A stretch of 64,000 nucleotides of DNA. Origin: Chryseobacterium sp. (GTDB lineage: Bacteria > Bacteroidota > Bacteroidia > Flavobacteriales > Weeksellaceae). This document shows positions 1 to 8,702 of this stretch, in pieces. The notes below the pieces were generated by a model. That model saw only the letters and a program-made list of their open reading frames with translations, ran no database searches and was not told where the DNA came from. The DNA is taken from contig NZ_JARBTK010000002.1 in NCBI RefSeq assembly GCF_029240215.1, positions 496,001 through 560,000 on the forward strand. The letters run 5' to 3'. Position 1 is the stretch's first letter, and the number at the start of each line of letters is the position of its first letter. Position numbers and translations under genes: made by a program.

Positions 1-1
1 A

Positions 2-211
2 GTAGTTTTCAGGCAGATTGCAGGTTATGTTGCAAGAAGGATTGTTTTCTATTGTAATGAAGGCGATACTGCAAAAGCCGGACATGAATTTGGTTTTATT
101 AAATTCGGTTCCAGAATGGATATTTTTCTGCCTCTTGATACAGAAATTACCTGTAAGATCGGAGATAAAACAAAAGGTGGAATTGATGTGATTGCCAGAA
201 TGAAAGATTAA
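2..211 (+). CDS. psd: Phosphatidylserine decarboxylase, C-terminal part
   Basis: The window opens inside this gene; 69 codons and the stop are visible. The fragment reads through a segment with the motif FGFIKFGSRMD followed by a short domain ending IARMKD, which matches the C-terminal end of phosphatidylserine decarboxylase. The enzyme makes phosphatidylethanolamine from phosphatidylserine at the inner membrane and is processed into alpha and beta chains at a Ser residue. In the visible part the FGFIKFGSR region lies downstream of where that processing site would be expected, so the catalytic start of the alpha chain is outside the window. A clear hairpin terminator follows 30 nt after the stop. 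Identity is fairly sure from the motif, though only the tail is present. Confidence 0.85.
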   Translation, partial: VVFRQIAGYVARRIVFYCNEGDTAKAGHEFGFIKFGSRMDIFLPLDTEITCKIGDKTKGGIDVIARMKD

Positions 212-240
212 TGTTTAGAAATTAAATAATAAAATCAGGA

Positions 241-267
241 AACCGTTTCGAAAGAAGCGGTTTTTTT
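241..267 (+). terminator. Rho-independent terminator after psd
   Basis: The stem AACCGTTTC pairs with GAAGCGGTT (one T-G wobble) across a 4-nt loop, and seven T follow. It sits 30 nt past the psd stop. Confidence 0.85.
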
Positions 268-453
268 AATAGGAAATACGCAGTATTGAAGCCAATGTTT
301 TTTAAAGGAATAGTTACAATTTTTTATAATGATCGATACAATTTGTGGAGAATGAGATATACTAATAAATTGAATAGTCTGATGTTTTGTTGTTGAATTT
401 TAAAAAATATTGAATTTTTGTTAAAAATAACATACTCATTTAATACTTTATTA

Positions 454-484
454 TTGGTGTTCTTCATTTTAAAGTTTATTTTTG
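454..484 (+). promoter_or_regulatory. Bacteroidota-type promoter for the PNGase F-like gene
   Basis: TTG (454-456), a 20-nt spacer and TATTTTTG (477-484) match the Bacteroidota sigma-70 consensus TTG-N17-23-TAnnTTTG. The start codon lies 29 nt further on. The rest of the 212-513 gap holds only the psd terminator and AT-rich DNA. Confidence 0.7.
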
Positions 485-513
485 AAGATAAAATTATTAA
501 TATTTAAAATTCA

Positions 514-1839
514 ATGAAAAAAACTCTACTTTCTTTACTTTTGTTTATAGGATTTTGCATCAATGCGCAAACTAATATCAATGTGTTTTCCCAGATCGTT
601 TTTTATGACGGTTATGCAGGAAATGTATCCAATCCGGTTCCCGCAAACACAATCCGACTTGCCAATTACAGATATGCAAAAAAACTGACTGATGCCGAGC
701 TGAATTCTTTCCAGAATAAAATTCAGATGAATGTAACCATTGGTGCGCTGTGTGATAATTATGACCGGATTGGTGGAGTACACATTGCCTTAGTTCCAAA
801 AAACCAGATTTCTTATACGCTGAGTGATCCTTTGGTAAAAAGAATTGAAATTGGGAGATACATTACACCGTTTATGAACAAAAATGTTTTTCCGACTGAG
901 GTTCCTTATACGTATGAAGTAGATAATCTTTACGCGGTTTTCAGCAACACAACACTTAGAAATACATATGATATTTGGGTGGAACTGGATGTTTTTGGAG
1001 TTCCTTATGCAGCTAATACACAAGTCGCAGGTTGCTCGGGAAGAAATGATGTTTTTGCCGGAACGCTTGATTTTGTTACTTATAATGATCCTGCGGTGAC
1101 CAATACTTTCAATAATTTATTACCATTGCTAGATTCAAATGAATTGAACAATTACAACAATACAGATCAGGCAGGACAGACTGTAAGACTGGTTAATTTT
1201 AATTTAAACCAAAGTACAACGAATGCTAAGTTTGTTATCGTTACAACGCCACACGGAGCAAATACCAATGGTGAAGAATACGTAAGAAGACAAAATTTAG
1301 TTTCTTTGGATAATGCTCAGGTTTTAACCTTTACACCGGGAGGAAAATCATGCGAACCATACAGGCAGTATAATACTCAGGCAAATGGTATCTATGGCTA
1401 CAACCCACAAAGTGCTGCATGGTGGACATCATGGAATAATTGGTGTCCTGGAGATTCTGTTCCGATCAGAAGCTTTACTGCAACATCGCTTACAGCAGGA
1501 AGTCATACCTTAAAATATGAAGTTCCGACAGCTGTTTTTTATAATCAGGACGGGCGTATTGTGCTTTCAATTTATATGCAAAGTAACAATCAACTTTTGG
1601 CGGTAAATGATATTTCAACGGTTGATGTATCTGTTTATCCGAATCCTACATCGGATTTTGTAAACATCCGATCAGATAAAAAGGTAAAAAATATAATCGT
1701 TTATTCTCTTGAAGGGAGAAAACTGAATGAAGTGAGAGATTCAAAAGTAGATCTTACCTCTTATCCTGCAGGATCTTATCTGTTGGATATCACCCTTGAA
1801 GGCGGAACCCAGTTTAAGCATAAAGTTATCAGGAAATAA
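514..1839 (+). CDS. Secreted PNGase F-like glycosidase with T9SS type A sorting domain
   Basis: The 441-aa product has a signal peptide (about 1-18, cleaved near INAQ). The body resembles the two-domain fold of peptide-N4-(N-acetyl-beta-glucosaminyl)asparagine amidase F, which strips N-glycans from glycoproteins. The segment CDNYDRIGG (80-88) corresponds to CDEWDRYAN of PNGase F, so D84 would be the catalytic Asp60. NGEEYVRR (252-259) corresponds to the region of Glu206, and the motif WCPGDSVPIR (310-319) also matches. The Glu118-Trp120 strip of PNGase F is not obvious, so substrate use may differ. Residues from about 365 form a type A T9SS sorting domain (YPNPTSD, PAGSYLL, ending KHKVIRK), so export through T9SS is expected. 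The gene is monocistronic, with its own promoter and terminator. Confidence 0.8.
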   Translation: MKKTLLSLLLFIGFCINAQTNINVFSQIVFYDGYAGNVSNPVPANTIRLANYRYAKKLTDAELNSFQNKIQMNVTIGALCDNYDRIGGVHIALVPKNQISYTLSDPLVKRIEIGRYITPFMNKNVFPTEVPYTYEVDNLYAVFSNTTLRNTYDIWVELDVFGVPYAANTQVAGCSGRNDVFAGTLDFVTYNDPAVTNTFNNLLPLLDSNELNNYNNTDQAGQTVRLVNFNLNQSTTNAKFVIVTTPHGANTNGEEYVRRQNLVSLDNAQVLTFTPGGKSCEPYRQYNTQANGIYGYNPQSAAWWTSWNNWCPGDSVPIRSFTATSLTAGSHTLKYEVPTAVFYNQDGRIVLSIYMQSNNQLLAVNDISTVDVSVYPNPTSDFVNIRSDKKVKNIIVYSLEGRKLNEVRDSKVDLTSYPAGSYLLDITLEGGTQFKHKVIRK

Positions 1840-1855
1840 TTTTCTGACTATGAAT

Positions 1856-1892
1856 AAAAAAAAGAGAAACCCATTAAAGTTTCTCTTTTTTC
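1856..1892 (+). terminator. Terminator after the PNGase F-like gene
   Basis: AAAGAGAAAC (1861-1870) pairs perfectly with GTTTCTCTTT (1879-1888) over an 8-nt loop. It has A-rich and T-rich flanks, so it could work in both directions. Confidence 0.85.
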
Positions 1893-1949
1893 GTTTAAAA
1901 TTTGATCCTATGATGCTTTAGAAAAAGTATTTGTTAGGATACAGAAATA

Positions 1950-2084
1950 TTATTTCTGTTGAAATTTTAAGATTTTAATTTCTTTTAAAAGATTTTCGTT
2001 CTCCTTTTCTAACTTTTCAAGATACTTTTTTTGAGCTTCTAAAAAGAAATCTGGAATTAGAATAAGTGATATTGCTTCATGAAA
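1950..2084 (-). pseudogene. In-frame coding-like extension after the DUF1801 stop
   Basis: Directly after the TAG stop (2085-2087) of the DUF1801 gene, the same frame stays open for 44 codons to a TAA at 1950-1952. The predicted peptide begins FHEAISLILIP and ends with a charged heptad-like tail (LEKLEKENENLLKEI), which reads like a coiled coil. No plausible ATG lies in this stretch. It could be the tail of a decayed gene, a former C-terminal extension cut by a point mutation, or chance. I cannot name a family. Confidence 0.35.
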
Positions 2085-2435
2085 CTAAAATGCAATATGC
2101 ATTTTAACCTCATTTATTAACCTCAAAATAAATTCAACAGGCAAATCCTCATCCGTATCAATTAAAAGGATTTTAAACTTCTTTCTACCCTCAGAAAGCA
2201 ATTCCGGATACTCTAATCGATCACCGTGATAGAAGCTGATGTAATGCTTCTTATGCTTTTTACTGTAATAAAAATAGCACAGCATTTTCTTTCTGAATTT
2301 GAAAAACGGAAGTCCGAAGCTTAATGTTTCGGTGATGTTTTCTGTATCAGATTCTAAGATTTTCTTTCTTAAAAACAAAAGAGCACTTCGTTCAGGCTCG
2401 TCAATTCTGAAGAAGTACTCTTGTATAGGATTCAT
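2085..2435 (-). CDS. DUF1801 domain-containing protein
   Basis: This is a 116-aa cytosolic protein. The pattern ETLSFGLPFFKFRKKMLCYF, followed by KHYISFYHG, matches the DUF1801 (YdhG/Fra-like) fold, where a loop with G-x-P-x-F is conserved. Members of the superfamily include a proposed iron chaperone in Bacillus, but most are uncharacterised and no role can be set here. The length is normal for the family. The start is the only good ATG. It stands alone between the ABC exporter gene and the PNGase F-like gene. An unusual open extension follows its stop codon (separate entry). Confidence 0.75.
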   Translation of the reverse strand: MNPIQEYFFRIDEPERSALLFLRKKILESDTENITETLSFGLPFFKFRKKMLCYFYYSKKHKKHYISFYHGDRLEYPELLSEGRKKFKILLIDTDEDLPVEFILRLINEVKMHIAF

Positions 2436-2462
2436 TTTAAATAAATTTAAAAAGATTTAATT

Positions 2463-4301
2463 TTAATCAAAATTTTGCAGCTCAACGAGTTTGTGATAGG
2501 TTCCTCGTTTTAAAATAAGATCGTGGTGAGTTCCCTGTTCTACGATGTCACCCTTTTCCATTACAACGATCCAGTCGGCTTTTTGAATGGTTGAAAGTCG
2601 GTGTGCAATAACAAGAGAAGTTCTGTTTTCCATCATTTTTTCAAGGGCATCCTGCACAAATTTTTCAGATTCTGTATCTAAAGCGGAGGTTGCTTCATCC
2701 AAAATCATAATCGGTGGGTTTTTAAGTACCGCTCTTGCGATAGAAACTCTTTGCTTTTGTCCTCCGGAAAGCTTTCCACCATCGTCTCCGATATTGGTAT
2801 CGTAGCCATTCGGAAGTTGAGTGATAAATAAATCTGCATTGGCAATTTTAGCAGCAGCAATGACTTCTTCTCTTGATGCTTCAGGTTTACCCATCAAAAT
2901 ATTGTTGTAAACCGTATCATTAAAAAGAACAGATTCCTGAGTGACCATTCCTAGCAGTTTTCTGTATTCTGTCAGTTTTAAATGTTTGATGTTGGTTTTG
3001 TCAATTAAAATTTCACCTTCGGAAACATCGTAAAATCTTGCTAAAAGGTTGGCAATGGTTGTTTTACCACTTCCACTTTGCCCGACCAAGGCAACAGTTT
3101 TGCCTTTAGGTATTATTAAATTGAAGTTTTTAAGGATTAAATTTGACTTATCATAATAGAAACCAATGTCTTTAAACTCAATATGCGCATCAAGATTGGA
3201 GATAGAAACCGGTTCAGCAACTTCTTCAATTTTCACATCAGCTTCCAGGATTTCCAAAACTCTGATTAAAGAAGCTTCACCCTTCTGAATATTTGATATA
3301 GAGGTCGACAAGCTTTTCATTGGAGGCAAAATCTGGAAAAACATCCCTAAAAACACAAGAAAATCTTCAGGAGAAATGCTCTGTTCTACGATGATCTGTT
3401 TCCCGCCGTACCAAGCAATAATTAAAAATGTAATTGACCCTAAAAATTCGCTCATCGGCGATGCCAGTTCTTTTTTTCTTCCCAAGCTTATAGAGCTGTT
3501 GATCCACTTTTGCATAGAACCCATAAAACGGTTGTTCATTATTTTTTCGGCACTGAAGATTTTAATAACCTTTGAAGATTTTAAGGTTTCATCTACAATT
3601 GAAAAGATAGTTCCCATCTCGTTCTGGGCTTCATGAGAATCTTTTTTAAGGCTTTTACCGATTAAAGCGATCAGTGTTCCCATAACAGGCAAAACTAAAA
3701 GAGAGAAAAGCGTCATTTCGGGGCTTAAGAAAAATAAAGTCACCAAAGTGCTGATTAACATAAACGGAGAGTTAATAAGATCGACCAAGCTTCCTAAAAT
3801 ATTCCCTTCTACTTCACCTACATCATTTGACATACGAGACATCATATCGCCTTTTCTGCTTTCCGTAAAGAATGAAACAGGAAGAGACAAAATCTTGCGA
3901 TACATTGCACCACGAAGATCTTTCGTTACACCAACGCGATAATTAATCAATAAGTACGATCCTAAATATCTGAAAATATTTCTCAGTAAAAACATGAATG
4001 CTGTAATCACACAGAGCCATGCCAATACATTTAAACTCCCATATTCTGTAACAAGGTTTTGTACAGTATAATTTAAATATTCTTTCAGATAAGACAATGC
4101 ATCTACAATATCACCGGAATAAACAGGCGCCGAATCATATTTTTCAGGTTTGATGGTACCGAAAAGCATTCCCAACACAGGCAGAATGGCTCCTAAAGAG
4201 GCAATCTGAAAAAAAGAATACAAAAGATTGAAAAATAAACTTCCGTAAATATATTTCTGATGAGGTCTGGCGAATTTCAGTATTTTTTTATATTCGTTCA
4301 T
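2463..4301 (-). CDS. ABC transporter, fused permease and ATPase (MsbA/MdlB type)
   Basis: The 612-aa half-transporter has a six-helix exporter domain (about 15-330) and an ATPase domain (about 370-605). The ATPase has Walker A GQSGSGKTT, signature LSGGQKQR, Walker B IMILDEATSALD and the H-loop IAHRLSTI. This architecture exports lipids or drugs as a homodimer in the inner membrane, and in Bacteroidota such genes are often annotated msbA-like. Substrate cannot be read from the sequence. A -7 box lies about 18 nt upstream of the ATG. The 28-nt gap from the DUF1801 stop side shows no terminator. Confidence 0.9.
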   Translation of the reverse strand: MNEYKKILKFARPHQKYIYGSLFFNLLYSFFQIASLGAILPVLGMLFGTIKPEKYDSAPVYSGDIVDALSYLKEYLNYTVQNLVTEYGSLNVLAWLCVITAFMFLLRNIFRYLGSYLLINYRVGVTKDLRGAMYRKILSLPVSFFTESRKGDMMSRMSNDVGEVEGNILGSLVDLINSPFMLISTLVTLFFLSPEMTLFSLLVLPVMGTLIALIGKSLKKDSHEAQNEMGTIFSIVDETLKSSKVIKIFSAEKIMNNRFMGSMQKWINSSISLGRKKELASPMSEFLGSITFLIIAWYGGKQIIVEQSISPEDFLVFLGMFFQILPPMKSLSTSISNIQKGEASLIRVLEILEADVKIEEVAEPVSISNLDAHIEFKDIGFYYDKSNLILKNFNLIIPKGKTVALVGQSGSGKTTIANLLARFYDVSEGEILIDKTNIKHLKLTEYRKLLGMVTQESVLFNDTVYNNILMGKPEASREEVIAAAKIANADLFITQLPNGYDTNIGDDGGKLSGGQKQRVSIARAVLKNPPIMILDEATSALDTESEKFVQDALEKMMENRTSLVIAHRLSTIQKADWIVVMEKGDIVEQGTHHDLILKRGTYHKLVELQNFD

Positions 4302-4318
4302 TCAATAAAATTGGATAG

Positions 4319-4326
4319 CAAAATTA
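4319..4326 (-). promoter_or_regulatory. -7 box for the ABC exporter gene
   Basis: On the minus strand this reads TAATTTTG, matching TAnnTTTG, 17 nt before the ATG at 4301. No convincing TTG -33 element was seen. Confidence 0.45.
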
Positions 4327-4351
4327 ATTAAAATATAATGATAAGACGTTT

Positions 4352-5278
4352 TTAATTGAATTTTACTTTATCATTATACTTCGGATCGAAGTTTTTTGGG
4401 TTTAATTTTTCGAGAGTCTTTCCAAAATTGTTGATGAGTTGGCTAAGATTTTCAAAATCAACGATGTTGATGTCGTCATTTACCTGATGATAATGTTTGA
4501 TTTTACTCATATCTGCAGTTGAAATAGAATGGGCAATGATTTTTTTCTTCACAAAACTTACATTATCAGATCTGTAGAATAATTGTTCAGACGCATAAGG
4601 ATCCGGGTGGATTTTTAAACCGTTTACTGTATTTTTGTTAAACAATTCGTCAAGGTCAGAAAATTCGTCTCCCGTAATAAAGACTGCATTTTTTCCAAAT
4701 TCAGATTCGGTTGCTACCATTTCAAAATTGAAAAGTGCAGAAAGATGGTTATAAATTTTATCTAAATTTTTATCTTCAGCGATCGCTGTTGATCCCAGCA
4801 TGCCTTTTTCTTCACCGTTGAATGCCATGAAAACCATTGAGAATTCTGGTTTTTTATCTCTGAAATAATCTGCAATTCCCACTAAAGTCGTAATTCCGCT
4901 GGCATCATCATCTGCACCATTGTAAATAGTATCTTCACCTCCCTTTTTGCTCACCCCGATATGATCAAAGTGCCCGGAAAAGCCTAACGTTTTTTCAGAT
5001 TTTCCCTTTTTGATTCCGCAGACATTGTATGCTGTCTTCCCCTTATAATTGAAAGGAACGAGATAAGAATTACCAGTACAGTATTCTAAATTATTTTCTT
5101 TAAAAAGTTCAGCAATATAATTAGCTGCCTTGTCATTTTCAGGAGTTCCGATTTCACGGCCTTTCATTTCGTCAGAAGCAAGGGTTGAGATGACCGTTTT
5201 TATTCTTTCTGTAGAAACTTCCTGTGCGAAGATGGCTGTAGAAAAAAGAGATAGAAAAAGGTAGGTTAGTTTTTTCAT
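4352..5278 (-). CDS. Secreted M28 family zinc peptidase
   Basis: I place the start at the ATG at 5278 (MKKLTYLFL), which opens a normal signal peptide ending near IFAQ; an ATG 36 nt upstream adds a basic stretch unlike a leader. The mature protein has the M28 metal-binding pattern: HFDHIG (103-108), GADDDASG (121-128) and NGEEKGMLGS (154-163), giving His, Asp, bridging Asp and Glu ligands plus the catalytic Glu. M28 enzymes are aminopeptidases or carboxypeptidases with two zinc ions, here probably in the periplasm. Length (308 aa) fits a single catalytic domain. There is no sorting domain, so surface display by T9SS is not expected. Confidence 0.88.
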   Translation of the reverse strand: MKKLTYLFLSLFSTAIFAQEVSTERIKTVISTLASDEMKGREIGTPENDKAANYIAELFKENNLEYCTGNSYLVPFNYKGKTAYNVCGIKKGKSEKTLGFSGHFDHIGVSKKGGEDTIYNGADDDASGITTLVGIADYFRDKKPEFSMVFMAFNGEEKGMLGSTAIAEDKNLDKIYNHLSALFNFEMVATESEFGKNAVFITGDEFSDLDELFNKNTVNGLKIHPDPYASEQLFYRSDNVSFVKKKIIAHSISTADMSKIKHYHQVNDDINIVDFENLSQLINNFGKTLEKLNPKNFDPKYNDKVKFN

Positions 5279-5403
5279 AGGGTAAATATTTATTCTTAGG
5301 TGAATATGTCGCAATTTTATTTGAAATGTTGCATAGAATTTTTAGAAAAAATTATGAATGTAAAATCTCAAAAGAATAATGAGTGTATTTTGACCAATTT
5401 AAA

Positions 5404-5433
5404 ATAAAAAAAACAGCTCCAAAAGAAGCTGTT
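5404..5433 (-). terminator. Terminator after the DUF4293 gene
   Basis: On the minus strand AACAGCT and AGCTGTT (5427-5433 and 5412-5418) form a hairpin followed by a run of T. It lies 27 nt past the DUF4293 stop. Confidence 0.8.
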
Positions 5434-5459
5434 CTTACTCAAAAAAAATCATTGTCAGG

Positions 5460-5849
5460 TTATCGCAGTCTGTCTACAGATTTTACGAGCCTCTCATCTT
5501 TCTTGATGAAAATATTTGCCAAAAACAAACAAATTACCGCAATCAATGGGAAAACCGGCTCAATACCCTTCTCAGGAAAATCTATTCCTCCGGATAAGTT
5601 TTGCATCCAGTACACCAATATACCAATCAACAAAGCGTTTATAATGATGCTGATATTATTCAGCATGATCTGTCTTTTTCTATTTTTAAAGCTAAACAAA
5701 CTGAATGCGCCTATCAAAACCAAAACAATTGATGAGATGCTTATAATCGGTGTTTTTCCGAAAACTTCTACATCCTGCCCCGTAATATATAGGAAAGCTG
5801 CTGCTAAAACTGACAGCAAAATCCAAATAGTCTGTATTCTTTGTAACAT
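5460..5849 (-). CDS. DUF4293 family membrane protein
   Basis: This 129-aa protein has four predicted hydrophobic segments (about 7-23, 33-53, 64-83 and 99-114) and a basic C-terminal tail (KKDERLVKSVDRLR). Both the sequence and the position next to rho match DUF4293, a Bacteroidota-specific family of unknown function. It has its own promoter that overlaps the divergent rho promoter, and its own terminator. No catalytic motif is visible. A longer reading on the opposite strand here is antisense and not a gene. Confidence 0.8.
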   Translation of the reverse strand: MLQRIQTIWILLSVLAAAFLYITGQDVEVFGKTPIISISSIVLVLIGAFSLFSFKNRKRQIMLNNISIIINALLIGILVYWMQNLSGGIDFPEKGIEPVFPLIAVICLFLANIFIKKDERLVKSVDRLR

Positions 5850-5868
5850 AGAATCTTAAATTCAGCAG

Positions 5869-5898
5869 CAAAAATAACATAAATTTTGCACAATTCAA
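5869..5898 (-). promoter_or_regulatory. Promoter for DUF4293, overlapping the rho promoter
   Basis: On the minus strand TTG (5896-5898), 19 nt and TATTTTTG (5869-5876) match the Bacteroidota consensus. The -33 element lies inside the spacer of the rho promoter. Confidence 0.65.
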
Positions 5899-5915
5899 AA
5901 ATAAGTGTAGATTTG
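5886..5915 (+). promoter_or_regulatory. Promoter for rho
   Basis: TTG (5886-5888), 19 nt and TAGATTTG (5908-5915) match the consensus. About 75 nt of untranslated leader would precede the rho ATG at 5995, long enough for leader-based autoregulation, though no structure was worked out. Confidence 0.65.
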
Positions 5916-5994
5916 CAATATACAATGTACTTGAAAACAAAAGTCACCGGACTTACTTTTCTTACTCACAACTAATTACATTTTTACTTTAAAT

Positions 5995-7875
5995 ATGTTT
6001 AACATAGAAACGTTAAGGTCAAAATCCGTAACGGAATTGGCTAAAATCCTAAAAGATTTGGGCGTTAAGGTTGCAAGAAACAGCACAGATAATGATAAAA
6101 TCTTCGCCGTTCTTGATTTTCAGGCTTCTAACCCTAAAGTAGCAAAAGATTACTTCAATACTACAGAAAGCAATACAGAAACTGAAGAAAAACCTGCCCC
6201 AGCAGAAAAAGTGGTGAAAGCTGCTCCGAAAAAACCAGCAGCCAAAAAGCCGGTAAGGTCAAAAGTTGCTACAGAAACACCTAAAGAAGCAGAACCTGAA
6301 AAGACAGAGGAAGCAACCGAAGAAAAAGAAGTTATTGCAGAAGCTATCGTAAAAGAGCCTGCAAAAGGTGCGGTGGAAGAAAGGCCTGCAAACAATGCTT
6401 CAAAACAGAAAAGAAAAAGGGTAGCTCCTGCAAATTTATCTGAAAGCCAAACTCAGGAAAAAGAGGAAGCTCCTGTAAACACAGATTCTCAAGCTGCTGT
6501 ACCTTCTGCACAAGCCAGAGAAGAAAGACCTAAAAGACCGCAACAGCAACAGCAAGGTCAGTCTCAAAATCAGAAAGGTCAAAATTATCCACAACAAAGT
6601 AGTGGAAATCCTCAAAACAGAAATCAGAACAATAACCAAAATCAGAATTCTAACCAAAACAATCCTAATCAAAATAACCCTAATCAGAATCAGAATTCTA
6701 ATCAAAATCAGAACAGAAATTCTGAAAGAGAAGAAACTGAACCTAAAAAAGAGTTCAATTTTGACGGAATGGTGAGTATTGAAGGAGTTTTGGAAATTCT
6801 CCCTGATAACTACGGATTTTTACGTTCTTCAGATTTCAGTTATATATCTTCTCCCGATGACGTGTATGTTTCTACTGCACAGATCAGAAATTTTGGATTA
6901 AAAACAGGAGATACCGTAAGAGGTATTGTACGTTTACCAAAAGAAGGCGAGAAATATTTTTCTTTATTAAAACCAACAGAAGTTAACGGACGCGATCTTG
7001 CATTTATCAAAGACCGTGTTGCTTTCGAATATTTAACTCCGCTTTTCCCGGAAGAGAAATTTAATCTTTCAGGTGATAACTCTACGATGTCTACGAGAAT
7101 TGTAGATCTTTTTGCGCCTATCGGAAAAGGACAGAGAGCAATGATTGTTGCTCAGCCGAAAACCGGTAAAACCATGTTGCTGAAAGATATTGCCAACTCT
7201 ATTGCAGCCAATCACCCTGAAGTTTATATGATGGTGCTTTTGATCGACGAACGTCCTGAAGAAGTTACCGACATGGAAAGGAGTGTAAATGCAGAAGTTA
7301 TTGCTTCTACATTTGACGAAGCTGCTGATAAGCACGTGAAAGTGGCCAACCTTGTTTTAGCGAAAGCTCAAAGAATGGTTGAATGTGGTCACGATGTGGT
7401 TATTTTATTAGATTCGATTACAAGATTGGCAAGAGCTTACAATACTGTAACTCCGGCATCTGGGAAAGTACTTTCGGGTGGTGTAGATGCGAACGCTTTA
7501 CATAAACCAAAAAGATTTTTTGGTGCAGCGAGAAAAATTGAAAACGGAGGTTCGTTGACGATTATCGCAACTGCATTGATCGATACGGGTTCTAAAATGG
7601 ACGAGGTGATTTTTGAAGAATTCAAAGGTACCGGAAACATGGAACTTCAATTAGACAGAAAAATTGCCAACAGAAGAATTTATCCTGCAATCGATTTGGT
7701 TTCTTCAAGTACAAGAAGGGATGATTTATTGCTTGATGAAGTAACTTCACAGAGAATGTGGATTTTCAGAAAGTATCTTTCGGAAATGAATCCTATCGAA
7801 GCGATGGAATTTGTCAACAAAAATATCAGAGGAACTCTGAACAACGAAGAATTTTTAATGTCTATGAATAGATAG
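5995..7875 (+). CDS. rho: Transcription termination factor Rho with long disordered Q/N-rich insert
   Basis: The 626-aa protein is about 200 aa longer than E. coli Rho. Residues 1-50 are the Rho N-terminal helical domain. Residues 55-180 are rich in Glu, Lys, Ala and Pro. Residues 183-243 are almost only Gln, Asn and Ser. The cold-shock-like RNA-binding domain follows (254-330), then the hexameric RecA-type ATPase (about 340-620) with Walker A QPKTGKT, the segment [13 protein letters not shown], the Q-loop-like [22 protein letters not shown] and [10 protein letters not shown]. Rho unwinds RNA-DNA hybrids and ends transcription. Large disordered inserts at this place are known in Bacteroidota Rho. 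The gene is monocistronic, with a divergent promoter and a hairpin terminator. Confidence 0.97.
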   Translation: MFNIETLRSKSVTELAKILKDLGVKVARNSTDNDKIFAVLDFQASNPKVAKDYFNTTESNTETEEKPAPAEKVVKAAPKKPAAKKPVRSKVATETPKEAEPEKTEEATEEKEVIAEAIVKEPAKGAVEERPANNASKQKRKRVAPANLSESQTQEKEEAPVNTDSQAAVPSAQAREERPKRPQQQQQGQSQNQKGQNYPQQSSGNPQNRNQNNNQNQNSNQNNPNQNNPNQNQNSNQNQNRNSEREETEPKKEFNFDGMVSIEGVLEILPDNYGFLRSSDFSYISSPDDVYVSTAQIRNFGLKTGDTVRGIVRLPKEGEKYFSLLKPTEVNGRDLAFIKDRVAFEYLTPLFPEEKFNLSGDNSTMSTRIVDLFAPIGKGQRAMIVAQPKTGKTMLLKDIANSIAANHPEVYMMVLLIDERPEEVTDMERSVNAEVIASTFDEAADKHVKVANLVLAKAQRMVECGHDVVILLDSITRLARAYNTVTPASGKVLSGGVDANALHKPKRFFGAARKIENGGSLTIIATALIDTGSKMDEVIFEEFKGTGNMELQLDRKIANRRIYPAIDLVSSSTRRDDLLLDEVTSQRMWIFRKYLSEMNPIEAMEFVNKNIRGTLNNEEFLMSMNR

Positions 7876-7898
7876 ACATAAGTTAATATTGTTTATAA

Positions 7899-7926
7899 GA
7901 GCACAGATTCCGGTCTGTGCTTTTTG
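7899..7926 (+). terminator. Terminator after rho
   Basis: GCACAGA (7901-7907) pairs with TCTGTGC (7914-7920) over a 6-nt loop and is followed by TTTTTG. Confidence 0.88.
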
Positions 7927-8051
7927 TTTTAATTCAATTTAAAATTTCTAGTTAAACTATCAATGTTAAAGATTTATTAAAATAATCTGCAATTTTTGAT
8001 ATTGGCTTAAATATTGGCTAAATTTACATATTAACATTAAAAATTAAACTT

Positions 8052-8648
8052 ATGTCATTTGAATTACCAAAATTAGGATACTCGTACGACGCTTTAGAGC
8101 CAACAATCGATGCGAAAACTATGGAAATCCACCATACAAAGCATCACCAAGCATATATTGACAACTTAAATAAAGCAATTGAAGGAACTGAATTAGAAGG
8201 AAAATCAATCGAAGAGGTTTGCAAAACGGGTACTGAGAAACCTGCAGTAAGAAATAATGGTGGAGGCCACTTTAACCACTCTCTATTCTGGGAAATTTTA
8301 ACTCCGGGAGGAAGTTCTACTCCGGTTGGAAATGTAAGCAATGCAATTGAAAACTATGGAGGTTTTGATAAATTCAAAACTGATTTTGCTGAAGCTGCTA
8401 AAACTAGATTCGGGTCTGGATGGGCTTGGCTAATTAAAAACGAAGACGGTTCTGTTTCTGTGTCTTCTACTCCGAACCAAGACAATCCTTTAATGCCTGT
8501 TGCGGATGTGAAAGGAACCCCGGTTTTAGGTTTAGATGTTTGGGAACATGCTTATTATTTAAACTATCAAAACAGAAGACCTGATTACGTAACTGCATTC
8601 TTTAATGTAGTAAATTGGGATAAAGTTGAAGAATTATTTAATAAATAA
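8052..8648 (+). CDS. sod: Superoxide dismutase, Fe/Mn family
   Basis: The 198-aa cytosolic enzyme converts superoxide to oxygen and hydrogen peroxide. Metal ligands are all present: H27, H76 (in HFNHSLFW), D162 and H166 (in LDVWEHAYY). The active-site Gln lies in NQDNPL (Q143), and Gly-Gly precedes the HFNHS motif. This arrangement is typical of Mn-type or cambialistic enzymes rather than strict Fe enzymes. There is no signal peptide. The length is normal. The gene is monocistronic, with a strong hairpin terminator shared with the convergent gene downstream. Confidence 0.96.
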   Translation: MSFELPKLGYSYDALEPTIDAKTMEIHHTKHHQAYIDNLNKAIEGTELEGKSIEEVCKTGTEKPAVRNNGGGHFNHSLFWEILTPGGSSTPVGNVSNAIENYGGFDKFKTDFAEAAKTRFGSGWAWLIKNEDGSVSVSSTPNQDNPLMPVADVKGTPVLGLDVWEHAYYLNYQNRRPDYVTAFFNVVNWDKVEELFNK

Positions 8649-8663
8649 TCATCCTAATTAAGA

Positions 8664-8698
8664 TAAAAAAAGGTTCAGAATTTTCTGAACCTTTTTTG
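8664..8698. terminator. Bidirectional terminator between sod and a convergent gene
   Basis: AGGTTCAGAA (8671-8680) pairs perfectly with TTCTGAACCT (8683-8692). It has seven A on the left and six T on the right, so it can serve both convergent genes. Confidence 0.9.
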
Positions 8699-8702
8699 TT
8701 TT

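Noticed and set aside
5383..5859. Plus-strand 158-codon frame opposite DUF4293
   Set aside because: The minus-strand frame has the family pattern, transmembrane segments, promoter and terminator. The plus frame is antisense and crosses the terminator.
6436..6705. Minus-strand reading frame rich in Ile, Leu and Arg opposite rho
   Set aside because: It is the antisense image of the Gln/Asn-rich repeat of rho; its composition simply mirrors that repeat and no start signal is seen.
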